Positions 1 through 8,973 are shown, counted from the stretch's first letter. The stretch: DNA of 64,000 nt from Dyella sp. BiH032 (GCF_031954525.1 NZ_CP134867.1:1426001-1490000); one strand, 5' to 3'. Notes: a model not told the origin generated them from the sequence alone. Numbers and translations: made by a program.

Positions 1-1254
1 GCCGGCGGCCAGGCCGAAGAAGGTGTCGTTGGCGCGCGCGATTACCTCGCCTTCGTCCGTCCAGGCCAGGATGCTCATCACCGGTCCGAAGATTTCCTCG
101 CGGACGATGGTCATGTCGTCGTTGCAGTCAGTGAATACGGTCGGTTGCACGTAGGCGCCATTGGCGAACGCGCCGTCCTGCGCGCGGCTTCCACCGATCA
201 GCAGCCGGGCGCCTTCGCGCTTGCCGCTTTCGATCAGCGACAGCACCTTCTCCATGTGCGGGAAGCTGGCGAGCGGGCCGAAGTTGGTGGAAGGGTCCGT
301 CGGATCGCCCATGCGGATGCGCCGGGCGCGCTCGAGAACGGCGGCTTCGAACGCGTCTTTGATGGACTGATGCACGAACACGCGCGTGCCGTTGGTACAC
401 ACCTGGCCGGAACTGAAGAAGTTCGCCATCACGGCGATGTCGGCGGCACGCGCGATGTCCGCGTCGGGGAACACGATCAGCGGTGACTTGCCGCCCAGCT
501 CCATCGTTACTTCCTTCAGAGAGGAGGCCGCCGCGCTCGCCATCACTTTCTTGCCGGTTTCCACGCCGCCGGTGAAGGAGATCTTCTCGATGCGCGGATG
601 CTCGGTAAGCCATTGGCCGACCTCTCGGCCGGCGCCCTGCAACACGTTGAAGACACCCGCGGGCACGCCAGCTTCGGTGTAGATCTCCGCCAGCTTCAGG
701 GCGCTCAGCGGGGTGACTTCGCTGGGCTTGAAGATCATCGCGTTGCCCGCGGCCAGGGCAGGGGCGGACTTCCACAGTGCGATCTGGATCGGATAGTTCC
801 AGGCGCCAATGCCGACGACCACGCCCAGCGGTTCGCGGCGGGTGTAGAAGAAGCTGGACTCGCGCAGCGGCACCTGTTCGCCTTCGATGGCGCAGGCCAG
901 GCCGGCGTAGTACTCCAGCACGTCGGCGCCGGTGACGATGTCCACGGTGGAGGTCTCGGTGTAGGGCTTGCCGGTGTCCTCGGTCTCCAGCCACGCCAGT
1001 TCGTCGTTGCGTTCGCGCAGGATGTCCACCGCGCGGCGCAGGATGCGCGAACGCTGCATGGCAGTCATGGCGGCCCATTCCCGCTGTCCCGCCTCGGCGC
1101 TTTCCACGGCGCGCTCCAGGTCCGCGCGGGTGGCGCGCTGCACCTGGGCCAGCACTTCGCCGTTGGCCGGATTGATGGTGTCGAAGGTCTCGTTGCCGCC
1201 AGCGTCCGCCAGGGCGCCGTGGATGTACTGCTTCTGGATTCCGTACTTGCTCAT
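1..1254 (-). CDS. betB: Betaine aldehyde dehydrogenase BetB, 3' part missing
   Basis: Oxidises betaine aldehyde to glycine betaine with NAD(P)+, the second step of osmoprotectant synthesis from choline. The frame runs from ATG at 1254 without a stop to the left edge, giving 418 residues; the family is about 490, so only the C-terminal end is missing. The aldehyde dehydrogenase signature MELGGKSP places the general-base Glu at residue 252, and GQVCTNGTR places the catalytic Cys at 286. These are, from memory, the same positions as in E. coli BetB. The start codon overlaps the betI stop (ATGA), so the two are translationally coupled. betA (choline dehydrogenase) is not in the window and may lie beyond the left edge. 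Confidence 0.95.
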   Translation of the reverse strand, partial: MSKYGIQKQYIHGALADAGGNETFDTINPANGEVLAQVQRATRADLERAVESAEAGQREWAAMTAMQRSRILRRAVDILRERNDELAWLETEDTGKPYTETSTVDIVTGADVLEYYAGLACAIEGEQVPLRESSFFYTRREPLGVVVGIGAWNYPIQIALWKSAPALAAGNAMIFKPSEVTPLSALKLAEIYTEAGVPAGVFNVLQGAGREVGQWLTEHPRIEKISFTGGVETGKKVMASAAASSLKEVTMELGGKSPLIVFPDADIARAADIAVMANFFSSGQVCTNGTRVFVHQSIKDAFEAAVLERARRIRMGDPTDPSTNFGPLASFPHMEKVLSLIESGKREGARLLIGGSRAQDGAFANGAYVQPTVFTDCNDDMTIVREEIFGPVMSILAWTDEGEVIARANDTFFGLAAG

Positions 1255-1871
1255 GCATGTTTTCCATTCGGGGACGCCGCGTCGGTGCGTGCGGCGGAAA
1301 GGAGCTGGTCGATGTAGTCGTAGGCGAGCTCGCGAGCCTGACCCACGTCGAACTCGCCGCCAGCCAGGCTGCCGCGCAGCCAAAGGCCGTCGATCAGGGC
1401 GGCGAGGCCGCGTGCGGCCTGGCGTGCGCGTGCCGCGGGCAGCAGGCGGCGGAACTGGTGGCACAGATTGGAATAGAGGCGGCGATCGTTCGCGCGCTGC
1501 AAGCGACGCAATTCCGGCTGGTGCATGCTCGCCGCCCAGAACGTCAGCCAGACGCGCATGGCGGTGCCGTTGACCTGCGTTTCGTCGAAGTTGCCATCGA
1601 CGATCGCGCGTAGCTGGGCGAGGGCATCGTCCGCCCCTTCCATGCGGCGGGCGCCGACCGCGTCGCGCAGTTGCCGCAGGATGTGCCGCATCGCGGCGTT
1701 GATCAGCCCGTCCTTGTCGCCGAAGTAGTGGCTGACGATGCCTGTGGACAGGCCAGCGCTGCGCGCGACCTGCGCCATCGTGGTGTCGGCCAGGCCGATG
1801 CGGTCGATCGTCTCGAAGGTGGCGCGGATCAGTTGTTCGCGCCGGATCGGTTGCATGCCGAGTTTGGGCAT
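1251..1871 (-). CDS. betI: TetR-type choline-responsive repressor BetI
   Basis: Represses the choline/betaine genes and is relieved by choline. The protein is 206 aa with an N-terminal TetR helix-turn-helix (about residues 25-50, including [15 protein letters not shown]) and the BetI-specific segments [20 protein letters not shown] and [10 protein letters not shown]. These resemble E. coli BetI closely. It is the first gene of the leftward betI-betB unit and overlaps betB by ATGA. The intergenic region upstream holds a palindrome that is the likely autoregulatory operator and also faces the divergent transporter gene. Confidence 0.95.
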   Translation of the reverse strand: MPKLGMQPIRREQLIRATFETIDRIGLADTTMAQVARSAGLSTGIVSHYFGDKDGLINAAMRHILRQLRDAVGARRMEGADDALAQLRAIVDGNFDETQVNGTAMRVWLTFWAASMHQPELRRLQRANDRRLYSNLCHQFRRLLPAARARQAARGLAALIDGLWLRGSLAGGEFDVGQARELAYDYIDQLLSAARTDAASPNGKHA

Positions 1872-1950
1872 CGGATCTGTCCCAGTGGCCGTGGTGGGGA
1901 ATGAAGGAGAGCGCCGCCGGAAGGGCGGACGGTTCGAGAGCGTAGTTTAG

Positions 1951-1972
1951 TTTGATTGATCGTTCAATAAAA
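1951..1972. promoter_or_regulatory. Probable BetI operator between betI and betT
   Basis: Inverted repeat TTTgATTGA-tcgt-TCAATaAAA, with a perfect 5-bp core arm (1955-1959/1964-1968) and further matching A/T bases outside one mismatch. It lies in an AT-rich patch between the divergent betI and transporter genes. Bet operators in enterics are of the form ATTGAAC-type half sites, so assignment to BetI is by position and resemblance. It is well placed to control both directions. Confidence 0.7.
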
Positions 1973-2171
1973 AACACATAGGCTTGCGCGGCTGGACCCG
2001 CCGCATAGGCGACCCGGTCGCGAGAACAGGCCTATTTACCCGCCCCCAGGGCGCGGGGAGGCCGGACGCTCGCGCAGTCTGCCGCCCAGTCCGATGGGCG
2101 GCCGTCCGGACAATTTTCCCCCGCGCAACCAGGTGCTCGCCCTCCCGGAGGCGGGCTATGAGGGTCGATGA

Positions 2172-3710
2172 ATGGATCAGGCGGTAAATCGAGCGGCCGC
2201 GCACGCGCCGGCGCGAGTCAACAGAGCGGTGTTCTGCAGTTCGGCGGCGGTGATCCTGTGCCTGGGGGCGTTGACGGTGATCTATCCGCAGGCCAGCCAG
2301 GCCTGGCTGGTGCTGGCGCAGGCCTGGGTGTCCCAGGTGTTCGGCTGGTACTACATGCTGGTGATGGTGGCGTGCATGGCCTTCGTGCTGTGGCTGGGCA
2401 TGTCTCGTTATGGACGGATCCGACTAGGGCGCGAAGACGAGGAGCCTGCGTTCGGCTACGCCTCCTGGACCTCCATGCTGTTCTCGTCCGGTATCGGCAT
2501 CGCCTTGCTCTACTACGGTGCCTACGAACCCCTTGATCACTTTCTCTCTCCGCCTGCCGGCGGGGGCGGCAACGCGCATGCCGCACGCGAGGCCATGGCG
2601 ATCACCTTTCTGCACTGGGGATTGCACGGCTGGGCCCTGTACGCGCTGATCGCCGCCGCGCTGGGCTACTTCGCCTATCGCCGCGGGTTGCCGCTGGCCC
2701 TGCGCTCCGCGCTGTATCCCCTGTTCGGCGAGCGCATCCACGGCGGCATCGGACATCTCGTGGACGGCTTCGGCATCCTGGTGACGCTGGTATCGATGGT
2801 CACCAATCTCGGCATCGGCGCGCTGCTGCTCAATTCGGGTCTCCATTACCTGTTCGGCGTTCCGACCACGCCGCAGGTGCTGATTGGCTTGGTCGTCGCC
2901 ATGATGATCGTGGCGACATTGGCGACGGTCTCGGGGGTGGAAAAAGGCATCTCCGCCCTGTCGAATCTCAATACGCGCCTGCTGTGCCTGCTGCTGCTGT
3001 TCGTGCTGGCGTGTGGTCCGACGCTGCACCTGTTCGACGGGATGGTGCAGAACATGGGCGACTATCTCGTCTCGTTCCTTCCCAAGAGCTTCGATCTGTA
3101 TCTCTACGGCAGTTCCCGTGAATGGCTGGGCAACTGGACGCTGTTCTACTGGGCCTGGTGGATCGCCTGGGCGCCATTCGTGGGCATGTTCATTGCGCGC
3201 ATCTCGCGCGGACGTACGCTGCGTGAGCTGGTCTTCGGCGTGCTGCTGATTCCTCTCGGCTTCACGCTGGCGTGGCTGTCGATCTTCGGCAATACCGCCA
3301 TCGACTTGGTGCTCAACCACGGTGCCACCGAACTGGGACGCGTCGCGCAGGCGGATCCGCCGATGGCGCTGTTCCAGCTGTTCGAGTACCTGCCCTGGAC
3401 GAAAGTGGTCGCCGGCATCACGGTGATCATCGGCTTCGTGCTGTTCCTCACGCCAGTAGATTCCGGCACGCTGATGATCGCCAACCTTTCCATGCAGCCC
3501 GGCGCCGTTGAAGAAGATGCCCCCGTCTGGATGCGCGTGTTCTGGGCTGCGGCGACCACCGTGGTGAGCATCGGTCTGCTGCTGGGCGGCAGCTTCGATG
3601 CGATGCAGACGGCTGTCGTGCTGTGCGGACTGCCGTTCTCGGCGGTGCTGCTGCTGTATATGCACAGCCTGCGCAAGGCGCTGACTGCCGACGTGCAGGG
3701 TGGGGCGTGA
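2172..3710 (+). CDS. betT: BCCT-family choline/betaine transporter
   Basis: Inner-membrane sodium- or proton-coupled carrier of quaternary ammonium compounds, here most likely choline for BetB. The 512-aa protein has about 12 hydrophobic segments, the Trp-rich FLHWGLHGWALYALI segment and the BCCT signature WAWWIAWAPFVGMFIARISRG near residue 327. It lacks the long cytoplasmic C-terminal tail of E. coli BetT (about 670 aa), which carries osmosensing, so activity may not be osmotically gated. The start follows GAGGG seven bases upstream. It is divergent from betI and its stop overlaps the next gene's GTG. Choline rather than betaine or carnitine as substrate is inferred from context. Confidence 0.88.
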   Translation: MDQAVNRAAAHAPARVNRAVFCSSAAVILCLGALTVIYPQASQAWLVLAQAWVSQVFGWYYMLVMVACMAFVLWLGMSRYGRIRLGREDEEPAFGYASWTSMLFSSGIGIALLYYGAYEPLDHFLSPPAGGGGNAHAAREAMAITFLHWGLHGWALYALIAAALGYFAYRRGLPLALRSALYPLFGERIHGGIGHLVDGFGILVTLVSMVTNLGIGALLLNSGLHYLFGVPTTPQVLIGLVVAMMIVATLATVSGVEKGISALSNLNTRLLCLLLLFVLACGPTLHLFDGMVQNMGDYLVSFLPKSFDLYLYGSSREWLGNWTLFYWAWWIAWAPFVGMFIARISRGRTLRELVFGVLLIPLGFTLAWLSIFGNTAIDLVLNHGATELGRVAQADPPMALFQLFEYLPWTKVVAGITVIIGFVLFLTPVDSGTLMIANLSMQPGAVEEDAPVWMRVFWAAATTVVSIGLLLGGSFDAMQTAVVLCGLPFSAVLLLYMHSLRKALTADVQGGA

Positions 3711-4495
3711 GGCCCCGCGCGGTATTCGTCGGCGCAGCGATCTGCGGCTTCGCGATGCCGGCTTGTGCCGAAGAGGCCGCAGGCCCATGGAGCGGCAACG
3801 TGGCGGTCGTCTCCCAGTACGTTTCGCGCGGCTTCCAGCAGAGCTGGGGACAGCCGGCGCTGCAGGCGGGCATGGATTGCGTCGCGGCATCGGACTGGTT
3901 CGCCGGCACCTGGGCGTCTACGGTCAGTCCGTACTTCGTCGAAGGCGGACACTTGGAATGGGACATCTATGCAGGCTATGCCGGCAGCCACGGCGAGCTG
4001 AACTACAACGTGGGCCTTTATTACTACCGCTATCCAGGGGCCAGGATCAGCGCGACCGGCACGCCGCTGGATTACGGCGAGATCATCGCCGGGCTCGACT
4101 GGCGTGGCTGGTCCCTGTCATACGCCGTCACCGCGACCCGCGACTATTTCGGCTTCAACAGCCAGACGCTCGGCATCGGGCAGCGCTCGCATTCCCGGGG
4201 CTCGACCTATCTGGACCTGGGGCGCCGCGTCGCGCTGCCCGCCGGTTATACCCTCGCATTGCACTACGGCTGGCAGCGCGTGAATCACTTCGCCGATTAC
4301 AGCTGGCGCGATGCAAGCGTTGCCCTGTCGCGCAGCGTGGCAGGCTTCGACATCGAAGCCGGATACGCCCGGGCCTGGAACGGCGCAGGGGTATATCGGC
4401 GCTATAGCACCGGAGTGCCTGACGCGCAGGGTCTCATGCACGTCTCCAATCCGATCGACGGCGCCTGGTTTCTCAAAGTATCGCGCGGCTTCTGA
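3707..4495 (+). CDS. TorF-family putative outer-membrane porin
   Basis: The start is GTG at 3707, overlapping the transporter stop (GTGA). It gives a 262-aa protein beginning VRPRAVFVGAAICGFAMPACA, a signal peptide cleaved after ACA. The mature part is a beta-barrel-like run of alternating aromatic/polar strands (SQYVSRGFQQSWGQPALQAG, YNVGLYYYRYPG, FDIEAGYARAWNG) ending in the C-terminal Phe typical of outer-membrane proteins. The SQYVSRGFxQ opening fits the TorF putative porin family. Tight coupling to a BCCT carrier suggests it brings choline or betaine across the outer membrane, which is an inference; no substrate is known. Confidence 0.75.
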   Translation: MRPRAVFVGAAICGFAMPACAEEAAGPWSGNVAVVSQYVSRGFQQSWGQPALQAGMDCVAASDWFAGTWASTVSPYFVEGGHLEWDIYAGYAGSHGELNYNVGLYYYRYPGARISATGTPLDYGEIIAGLDWRGWSLSYAVTATRDYFGFNSQTLGIGQRSHSRGSTYLDLGRRVALPAGYTLALHYGWQRVNHFADYSWRDASVALSRSVAGFDIEAGYARAWNGAGVYRRYSTGVPDAQGLMHVSNPIDGAWFLKVSRGF

Positions 4496-4522
4496 GCAGG
4501 GCGGCCTGCGCACCTGGAAAAA

Positions 4523-4550
4523 AGAACGGCCCGCCTGTGCGGGCCGTTCT
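4523..4550 (-). terminator. Rho-independent terminator of the M28 peptidase gene
   Basis: Perfect 12-bp stem agaacggcccgc/gcgggccgttct with a 4-base loop. On the minus strand it is followed by a run of six T, so it ends the leftward peptidase transcript. It also sits just after the rightward porin gene and may serve both directions, although the T run on the plus strand is poor. Confidence 0.85.
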
Positions 4551-4567
4551 GTTTCGGCGGGTGTCGC

Positions 4568-6220
4568 TTACTTGCGGTCGGATGCGGTCTTGTCGCGCGC
4601 CGCGCGGAATTCCGAATCCTTGCTCCAGTCCGGCCACTGGTTCGAATTGGCCAATTCGCTGCCCAGCGTATAGAGGATCTGCAGGTCACGCGCCATGCCG
4701 GTGAACGACCAGCCGGCCTCCCACTCGTCCGATGGCTGGTGGTAGTGCTTGTCGGTGTATTCGTCCTCGGCCTTCTTGCCGGCCGCCAGCCCGCCATCCA
4801 CCCAGTCGTTGCCCGAGCCGAACGAGATCGCCGGCACGCCGCGCTTGGCGAACGAGAAATGGTCGGAGCGGAAGAAATGCCCCGCCTCCGGCTTGGGGTC
4901 TGCCGCATAAACCAGATTCCAGCGCTTGGCGGTAGCGATCAGGTCGTCCAGCAGGTCCAGCTTGGCGCTGCCGGAAATGGTGAAGTTGCGCGCCGGGCCG
5001 TGCGGGTCGAGCGCATCCAGATTGATCACGCCCACCGTCTTGCCCAGGGGGTAGAGCGGATTGGCGGCGTAGTACTCGGAGCCGAGCAGGCCCTTCTCTT
5101 CAGCCGTGACGTTGAGGAACACGATGGAGCGTTCCGGCTTCGGCGCGTTCTTGAAGGCGCGCGCCAGCTCGACCAGCGCCGCCGTTCCGGTCGCGTTGTC
5201 TACCGCGCCGTTGTAGATGCGGTCGCCCTTGGCGTCGGGCTCGCCCACGCCGAGATGGTCCCAATGCGCGCTATAGATGACGGTTTCGTCAGGACGCTTG
5301 CCGCCCTCGATGCGGCCCGCCACGTTGTGCGAGGTGATGACCTTGCTGTCCACCTTGTAGCTGGCGGAAAAGGTCTCGCCTTTCAGTGTCACGGGCTTGA
5401 AGTCGCGCGTCTGCGCCTGCTTCTTCAATGCATCGAAATCCAGGCCTGCCTGCTTGAACAGGTTCACCGCGAGATCGCGCTGGATCCACGCCTCTACCTG
5501 CGGATGGGTGGCGGAGGGCTTGTCGCGCACGATGTCGAACATCGCATTGGTGTTGGAGTTCTTCACCGTGTTCCAGCCATACGAGGCCGGCTCCGTCTCG
5601 TGCACGATCAGCACGCCCGCCGCACCTTGGCGCGCGGCTTCCTCGTACTTGTAGGTCCAGCGGCCGTAGTAAGTCATAGCCTTGCCGCCGAAGTCGCCTT
5701 GTCCGGTTTCGAAGTCGGGATCGTTCACCAGCACGACGGCGATCTTGCCGTGCAGGTCGACGCCCTTGAAATCGTCCCAGTGGCGCTCGGGCGCCTTGAC
5801 GCCGTAGCCGACGAAGACCAGCGGCGCGTCTTTGATCGATACGGCCTTGGAGCCGTCCATCGCGGCGCGGACGGCAATCTGCTCGCCCTGGGTCAGTTTC
5901 TCTTCCTTGCCGCCGACCTTCAGCGACAGCGCCGGCGTGCCGACGATCTCGGCGCGCAGCAGCGGCACCGCCTGGGTCCACTCGCGCTTGCCGTTCTTCA
6001 GGTCGCCGCCCGGCTGCAGGCCCGCGGCCTTGTACTGGGCGATCAGGTAATCGATGGTCTTGCTCTCACCAGCCGTGGCCGGGCCGCGGCCTTCGAAGGC
6101 GTCCGACGAAAGCGTCTTCACATCGGCCGACAGGCGCTGCGGGTCGAAGGTGGGCGTCTGGGCCGCCAGTACGGCGGAGGAGATGGACAGGGCGAGGAAC
6201 GAAAGGGCGAGTCGTTTCAC
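4568..6220 (-). CDS. Secreted M28-family zinc aminopeptidase
   Basis: Exported di-zinc exopeptidase. Start chosen at GTG 6220, just after an AAGG box and giving a clean signal peptide (VKRLALSFLALSISSAVLA); a longer reading to 6289 adds a non-signal extension. The protein is 550 aa: a protease-associated (PA) domain in the first half (VFVGYGV, GKIAVVLVNDPDF, GAAGVLIVHE), then the M28 catalytic domain. M28 metal-ligand motifs are all visible: AHWDHLG (His 319, Asp 321), GAVDNATG, TAEEKG, NLDALDP and the late KHYHQPSDE. The substrate is unknown; a role in peptide scavenging is likely. It is a single gene with its own terminator. Confidence 0.88.
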   Translation of the reverse strand: MKRLALSFLALSISSAVLAAQTPTFDPQRLSADVKTLSSDAFEGRGPATAGESKTIDYLIAQYKAAGLQPGGDLKNGKREWTQAVPLLRAEIVGTPALSLKVGGKEEKLTQGEQIAVRAAMDGSKAVSIKDAPLVFVGYGVKAPERHWDDFKGVDLHGKIAVVLVNDPDFETGQGDFGGKAMTYYGRWTYKYEEAARQGAAGVLIVHETEPASYGWNTVKNSNTNAMFDIVRDKPSATHPQVEAWIQRDLAVNLFKQAGLDFDALKKQAQTRDFKPVTLKGETFSASYKVDSKVITSHNVAGRIEGGKRPDETVIYSAHWDHLGVGEPDAKGDRIYNGAVDNATGTAALVELARAFKNAPKPERSIVFLNVTAEEKGLLGSEYYAANPLYPLGKTVGVINLDALDPHGPARNFTISGSAKLDLLDDLIATAKRWNLVYAADPKPEAGHFFRSDHFSFAKRGVPAISFGSGNDWVDGGLAAGKKAEDEYTDKHYHQPSDEWEAGWSFTGMARDLQILYTLGSELANSNQWPDWSKDSEFRAARDKTASDRK

Positions 6221-6465
6221 GGGCGATACCTTTGGGGGAACCGCGCCGATAGTAGATAGCCGGCGGCGGAACGGTCCACCCTCGGGCACATCCCGGCCGG
6301 CAGGCCGTCACCCGTGGCGGCCTGGTTCATAGGCAGGTATGTGCCGGGCGCCGCATCCATCCTCCCGTGCCGCGCGCAGCGCACGTTCCTTGCGTGCGCC
6401 TGGTCCCTGCCATGGCGGCCCTTGGCCCTCTCCGGCCCCTGGGCCACCATCCGCGCCGATTCGAC

Positions 6466-6882
6466 TCAGTCGGTGCCGATCACCTTGCCCGTGCGCGGAT
6501 CGATCTGCAGCCGTACGTCCGCTCCGGCCGGATTGTCCGCCTTGGCCCGCCAGACACCGTCCTTGAAGTCGACGTCGTGGACGTGCGTGTAGCCGGCGGT
6601 GGACAGCGATGCACGCACATCCGTTTCGCTGAGCCGCGATACCTGCTCATCCGGGTACGCCTCGCCGGTGCGGGGATCGATCTTCACCGTCACGCGCCGG
6701 CCGTCGGCACTTTTCGCATGCGCGCGCCATACACCGTCGCGGAACTTCAGATCGTGGATCTTGGTGTAGCCCTGCTGTTCGAGCTGGTTATGCACCTGCC
6801 GTTCGGTCAATGCGTCCTGCGCCATCGTCGCGGAGGCACCGAACGCCAGAGCGATGGCCAATGAAGCAAGACGGATCTTCAT
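6466..6882 (-). CDS. Small exported protein with two PepSY repeats
   Basis: 138 aa, starting at ATG 6882 after a good GAGGAGA box, with signal peptide MKIRLASLAIALAFGASATMA. The rest is two tandem copies of a PepSY-like unit: helix (VHNQLEQQGYTKIHDLKF / VRASLSTAGYTHVHDVDF), then DGVWRAHAKSADGRRVTVKIDP / DGVWRAKADNPAGADVRLQIDP and TGEAYPD / TGKVIGTD. PepSY repeats are found in periplasmic proteins, often thought to inhibit peptidases; the neighbouring secreted peptidase makes that tempting, but the genes are not clearly co-transcribed. Exact function unknown. Confidence 0.8.
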   Translation of the reverse strand: MKIRLASLAIALAFGASATMAQDALTERQVHNQLEQQGYTKIHDLKFRDGVWRAHAKSADGRRVTVKIDPRTGEAYPDEQVSRLSETDVRASLSTAGYTHVHDVDFKDGVWRAKADNPAGADVRLQIDPRTGKVIGTD

Positions 6883-7049
6883 GGACGTCTCCTCTTTGCG
6901 GTAGGGGCCGTCGAGTGTTCTCCGCCGGACGCAACCTGCGGTGAACGTTGACGCCGTCTCCACCAAACGAACGGCGTGCTGAACGCCCAAAAAAAGGCGG
7001 CGGATGACCGCCGCCCAAGCGAAACGATTGTTCTGCAACCGCCTGGTAT

Positions 7050-7517
7050 TCAGGCCGCCTGGCTTTCCAGCTGGCGGATCTGTTGCACGGCATCAGCAGC
7101 TTGGCCGATCTCGATGCGGCGCGGGCGCAATGCCTCCGGCACCTCGCGGCGCAGATCGATGATCAGCAAGCCATCTTTCAACTGCGCTCCACTGACCTGC
7201 ACATGCTCGGCCAATTCGAAGCGGCGACTGAAGGGGCGGTTGGCGATGCCGCGGTGAAGCACTTCGCCTTCCTGTTCGCCTTTGCGCTCGCCGCTGACGG
7301 TGAGCATGTTCGCTTGCAAGGAGATATCCAGTTCGTCACGCGCGAATCCAGCCACCGCCATGACGATGCGGTAGCGGTCTTCGCTGAGGCGAATGGAGTC
7401 GAAGGGCGGCCAGTTGTCGGCCGCCTGGGCGCGGGCCGTGGCCTCGAGCAGGTCGAACATGCGGTCGAAGCCGATGCCGACGCGATGGAGCGGAGCGATG
7501 TCGATTGCGGTACGCAT
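7050..7517 (-). CDS. Hsp20/IbpA-type small heat-shock protein
   Basis: ATP-independent holdase that keeps unfolding proteins soluble. 155 aa with an alpha-crystallin domain (about residues 35-130: FDSIRLSEDRYRIVMAVAGF, LTVSGERK, FSRRFELAEHVQVSGAQLKDGLLIIDL) and IbpA-like features such as the N-terminal GFDRMFDLL. The start at 7517 is preferred because GAGGA lies eight bases upstream; an in-frame ATG two codons earlier is too close to that box. A long leader with a strong hairpin lies upstream (see separate entry). Confidence 0.9.
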   Translation of the reverse strand: MRTAIDIAPLHRVGIGFDRMFDLLEATARAQAADNWPPFDSIRLSEDRYRIVMAVAGFARDELDISLQANMLTVSGERKGEQEGEVLHRGIANRPFSRRFELAEHVQVSGAQLKDGLLIIDLRREVPEALRPRRIEIGQAADAVQQIRQLESQAA

Positions 7518-7574
7518 AGCCATATCCTCGATAAGCAACATGGTCAGACGGATCGCCACGCCGCGGTTGGCGCG

Positions 7575-7605
7575 GCGATGCCGGGCCCGAAGCGCCCGGC
7601 ATCGC
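7575..7605 (-). promoter_or_regulatory. Hairpin in the hsp20 upstream region (possible 5' UTR structure)
   Basis: Perfect 11-bp stem gcgatgccggg/cccggcatcgc with a 9-base loop, ending 58 bases upstream of the hsp20 start on the minus strand. A weaker local stem CCAUGUU/GAUAUGG can enclose part of the ribosome-binding GAGGA just before the start. This layout recalls the RNA thermometers common ahead of hsp20 genes, but no ROSE or fourU consensus is clear. Confidence 0.35.
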
Positions 7606-7634
7606 GAAAATAGGGCGTGGCGCCGCGGTTTCAA

Positions 7635-8053
7635 GGCGGCGTTTTCAGCTTCGGTTTAGCCGTCCATACCGGACCGAGAAGGGATGTCGCAGCATGCGAC
7701 GCCGGGCGCCGGGATTCACGGAGGCCGTGGGAGAAGCAGGCGATGAAAAGATCCCGGCGGCGAGTCGCTCCGACGACCTCGCCGCCGCTGGCGTGCTCGC
7801 CAGTACTGGCCATCCCCGGCGCGTAGGAAAGGAGGCCCGCGACGAGGAGCGGCTGGCAAGGGGGCACGTGCATGTCGCCTCGCCGCGGGCACGGACGCAT
7901 GGTGCACTGGCATGCCGTGCGGGAGAATCAGAAAAGTCCGACGTGCGCAGGATGGGTCCGGGCTTTCCGAAGGACATCGTTTTAGGTGTTTCCAGCGTCG
8001 CCTGATCCTCGAGCGTCAGCCAACGATGAGCCGCGTTCGCCCATTGCCGTGCG
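7635..8053. other. Intergenic region without a supported gene
   Basis: About 420 bases between the hsp20 and DUF4180 genes. Open frames exist on both strands, but none has a convincing start, family resemblance or typical composition. No tRNA or terminator with a T run was seen. Confidence 0.5.
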
Positions 8054-8434
8054 TCATACGCGGGCAACGGTGGCGCTCAACTTTCGCTCGAAGGCCGCGA
8101 CATCATCCACCAACCAGAATGTGCCGCCCTGGTTGGTTTCGCGCACGAAATCGCGGAAAGCCTTGCTGCGTTCCAGCCAGGGCGAGACGTCGCCGATTAG
8201 AGCCAGTTTGATGCCGTAATTGACGAACTTCTGCAGTACAGCACCCGCCAGCCGCGTTTCCAGGCGGAAAAAGTCCTCGTGCACGCGGGGAACGGGCAGG
8301 GCGACCCACACCGCCTGCTGATTCCATGCGCTGCCGATCAGATCGTTTGCTTGGCTTTCCCGCGCGATGGGCTCGCCTAGTTCGGGCAGCCACAGCACGC
8401 GTTGGCCAGCGACGATGGAAATCCTTTCGTTCAT
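8054..8434 (-). CDS. DUF4180-type small protein
   Basis: 126 aa, starting at ATG 8434 with GGAGG seven to eight bases upstream. The sequence (MNERISIVAGQRVLWLPELG, IARESQANDLIGSAWNQQA, FFRLETRLAGAVLQKFVNYG, KLALIGDVSPWLERSKAFRDF, FWLVDD) matches my recollection of the DUF4180 family: a small alpha/beta fold of unknown role. A longer reading to 8581 only translates the neighbouring tRNA and is rejected. It lies downstream of tRNA-Phe on the same strand but behind that tRNA's terminator. Confidence 0.75.
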   Translation of the reverse strand: MNERISIVAGQRVLWLPELGEPIARESQANDLIGSAWNQQAVWVALPVPRVHEDFFRLETRLAGAVLQKFVNYGIKLALIGDVSPWLERSKAFRDFVRETNQGGTFWLVDDVAAFERKLSATVARV

Positions 8435-8507
8435 GAGCGGGCCTCCAGCTTCCTCGGCATGGTCGATCTGTCCCGACTCCATGGCCGTGGGCGGCGCCAA
8501 AAGAAAA

Positions 8508-8529
8508 GGCCCCGCATCGCTGCGGAGCC
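8508..8529 (-). terminator. Terminator of tRNA-Phe
   Basis: Stem ggccccgca/tgcggagcc (one G-U wobble) with loop tcgc. On the minus strand it is followed by TTTTCTTTT (8507 downward). It lies a few bases after the tRNA 3' end. Confidence 0.9.
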
Positions 8530-8536
8530 TTCGAAA

Positions 8537-8612
8537 TGGTGGCCGGGGACGGAATCGAACCGCCGACACGGGGATTTTCAATCCCCTGCTCTACCAACTG
8601 AGCTACCCGGCC
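8537..8612 (-). tRNA. tRNA-Phe (anticodon GAA)
   Basis: 76 bases on the minus strand, beginning GGCCGGGTAGCTCAGTTGG and ending with an encoded CCA. The acceptor stem GGCCGGG pairs with CCCGGCC. The anticodon stem GGGGA/TCCCC encloses loop TTGAAAA, giving anticodon GAA. The T arm has GGTTCGATTC. All four arms fold. A strong terminator follows. Confidence 0.98.
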
Positions 8613-8685
8613 GGAGTGTGGTTGGCCGTGTAGGCCATCCGATACTGCGTGGAGCCGCGCATTAAACCGGAGTTCGGAGCGGACG

Positions 8686-8964
8686 TCAAGAATCCGCGTC
8701 CGGTGCGACATAGCCTTCGGGCGGCCTGACTTCGCCGCCGAAGAGGAATTTTTCCATCTCTTCCGCCAGGAATTTGCGTGCTTTCGGGTCCAGCGGATTC
8801 AGCCGGTACTCGTTGATGAGCATGGTCTGGTGCGCCAGCCACTCCTGCCACGCGGGCTTGGAGATTTCCGCATAGATGCGCTGGCCGAGCGGGCCGGGCC
8901 AGGGCGCGAAGTCCAGGCCTTCGGCCTCGATGCCGAGCTTGGTGCAGCGAACGGTACGGCTCAT
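8686..8964 (-). CDS. yggX: YggX-type Fe(II)-trafficking protein
   Basis: 92-aa cytoplasmic protein of the YggX family, linked to protection of iron-sulfur clusters from oxidative damage. Family hallmarks are the N-terminal [18 protein letters not shown] with the conserved Cys, [39 protein letters not shown] and MEKFLFG. It sits 9 bases after mutY; the mutY-yggX pairing is also found in E. coli and fits with MutY being an Fe-S enzyme. Confidence 0.95.
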   Translation of the reverse strand: MSRTVRCTKLGIEAEGLDFAPWPGPLGQRIYAEISKPAWQEWLAHQTMLINEYRLNPLDPKARKFLAEEMEKFLFGGEVRPPEGYVAPDADS

Positions 8965-8973
8965 GGAGATTCC

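Noticed and set aside
128..1267. 379-codon minus-strand frame over betB
   Set aside because: Out of frame with the real betB, which is open to the window edge and carries catalytic Glu 252 and Cys 286.
7694..8005. 103-codon plus-strand frame in the gap after hsp20
   Set aside because: No ribosome-binding site, no family resemblance, and composition like random high-GC sequence.
8435..8581. N-terminal extension of the DUF4180 gene
   Set aside because: It translates the tRNA-Phe terminator and part of the tRNA gene; a proper ribosome-binding site precedes ATG 8434.
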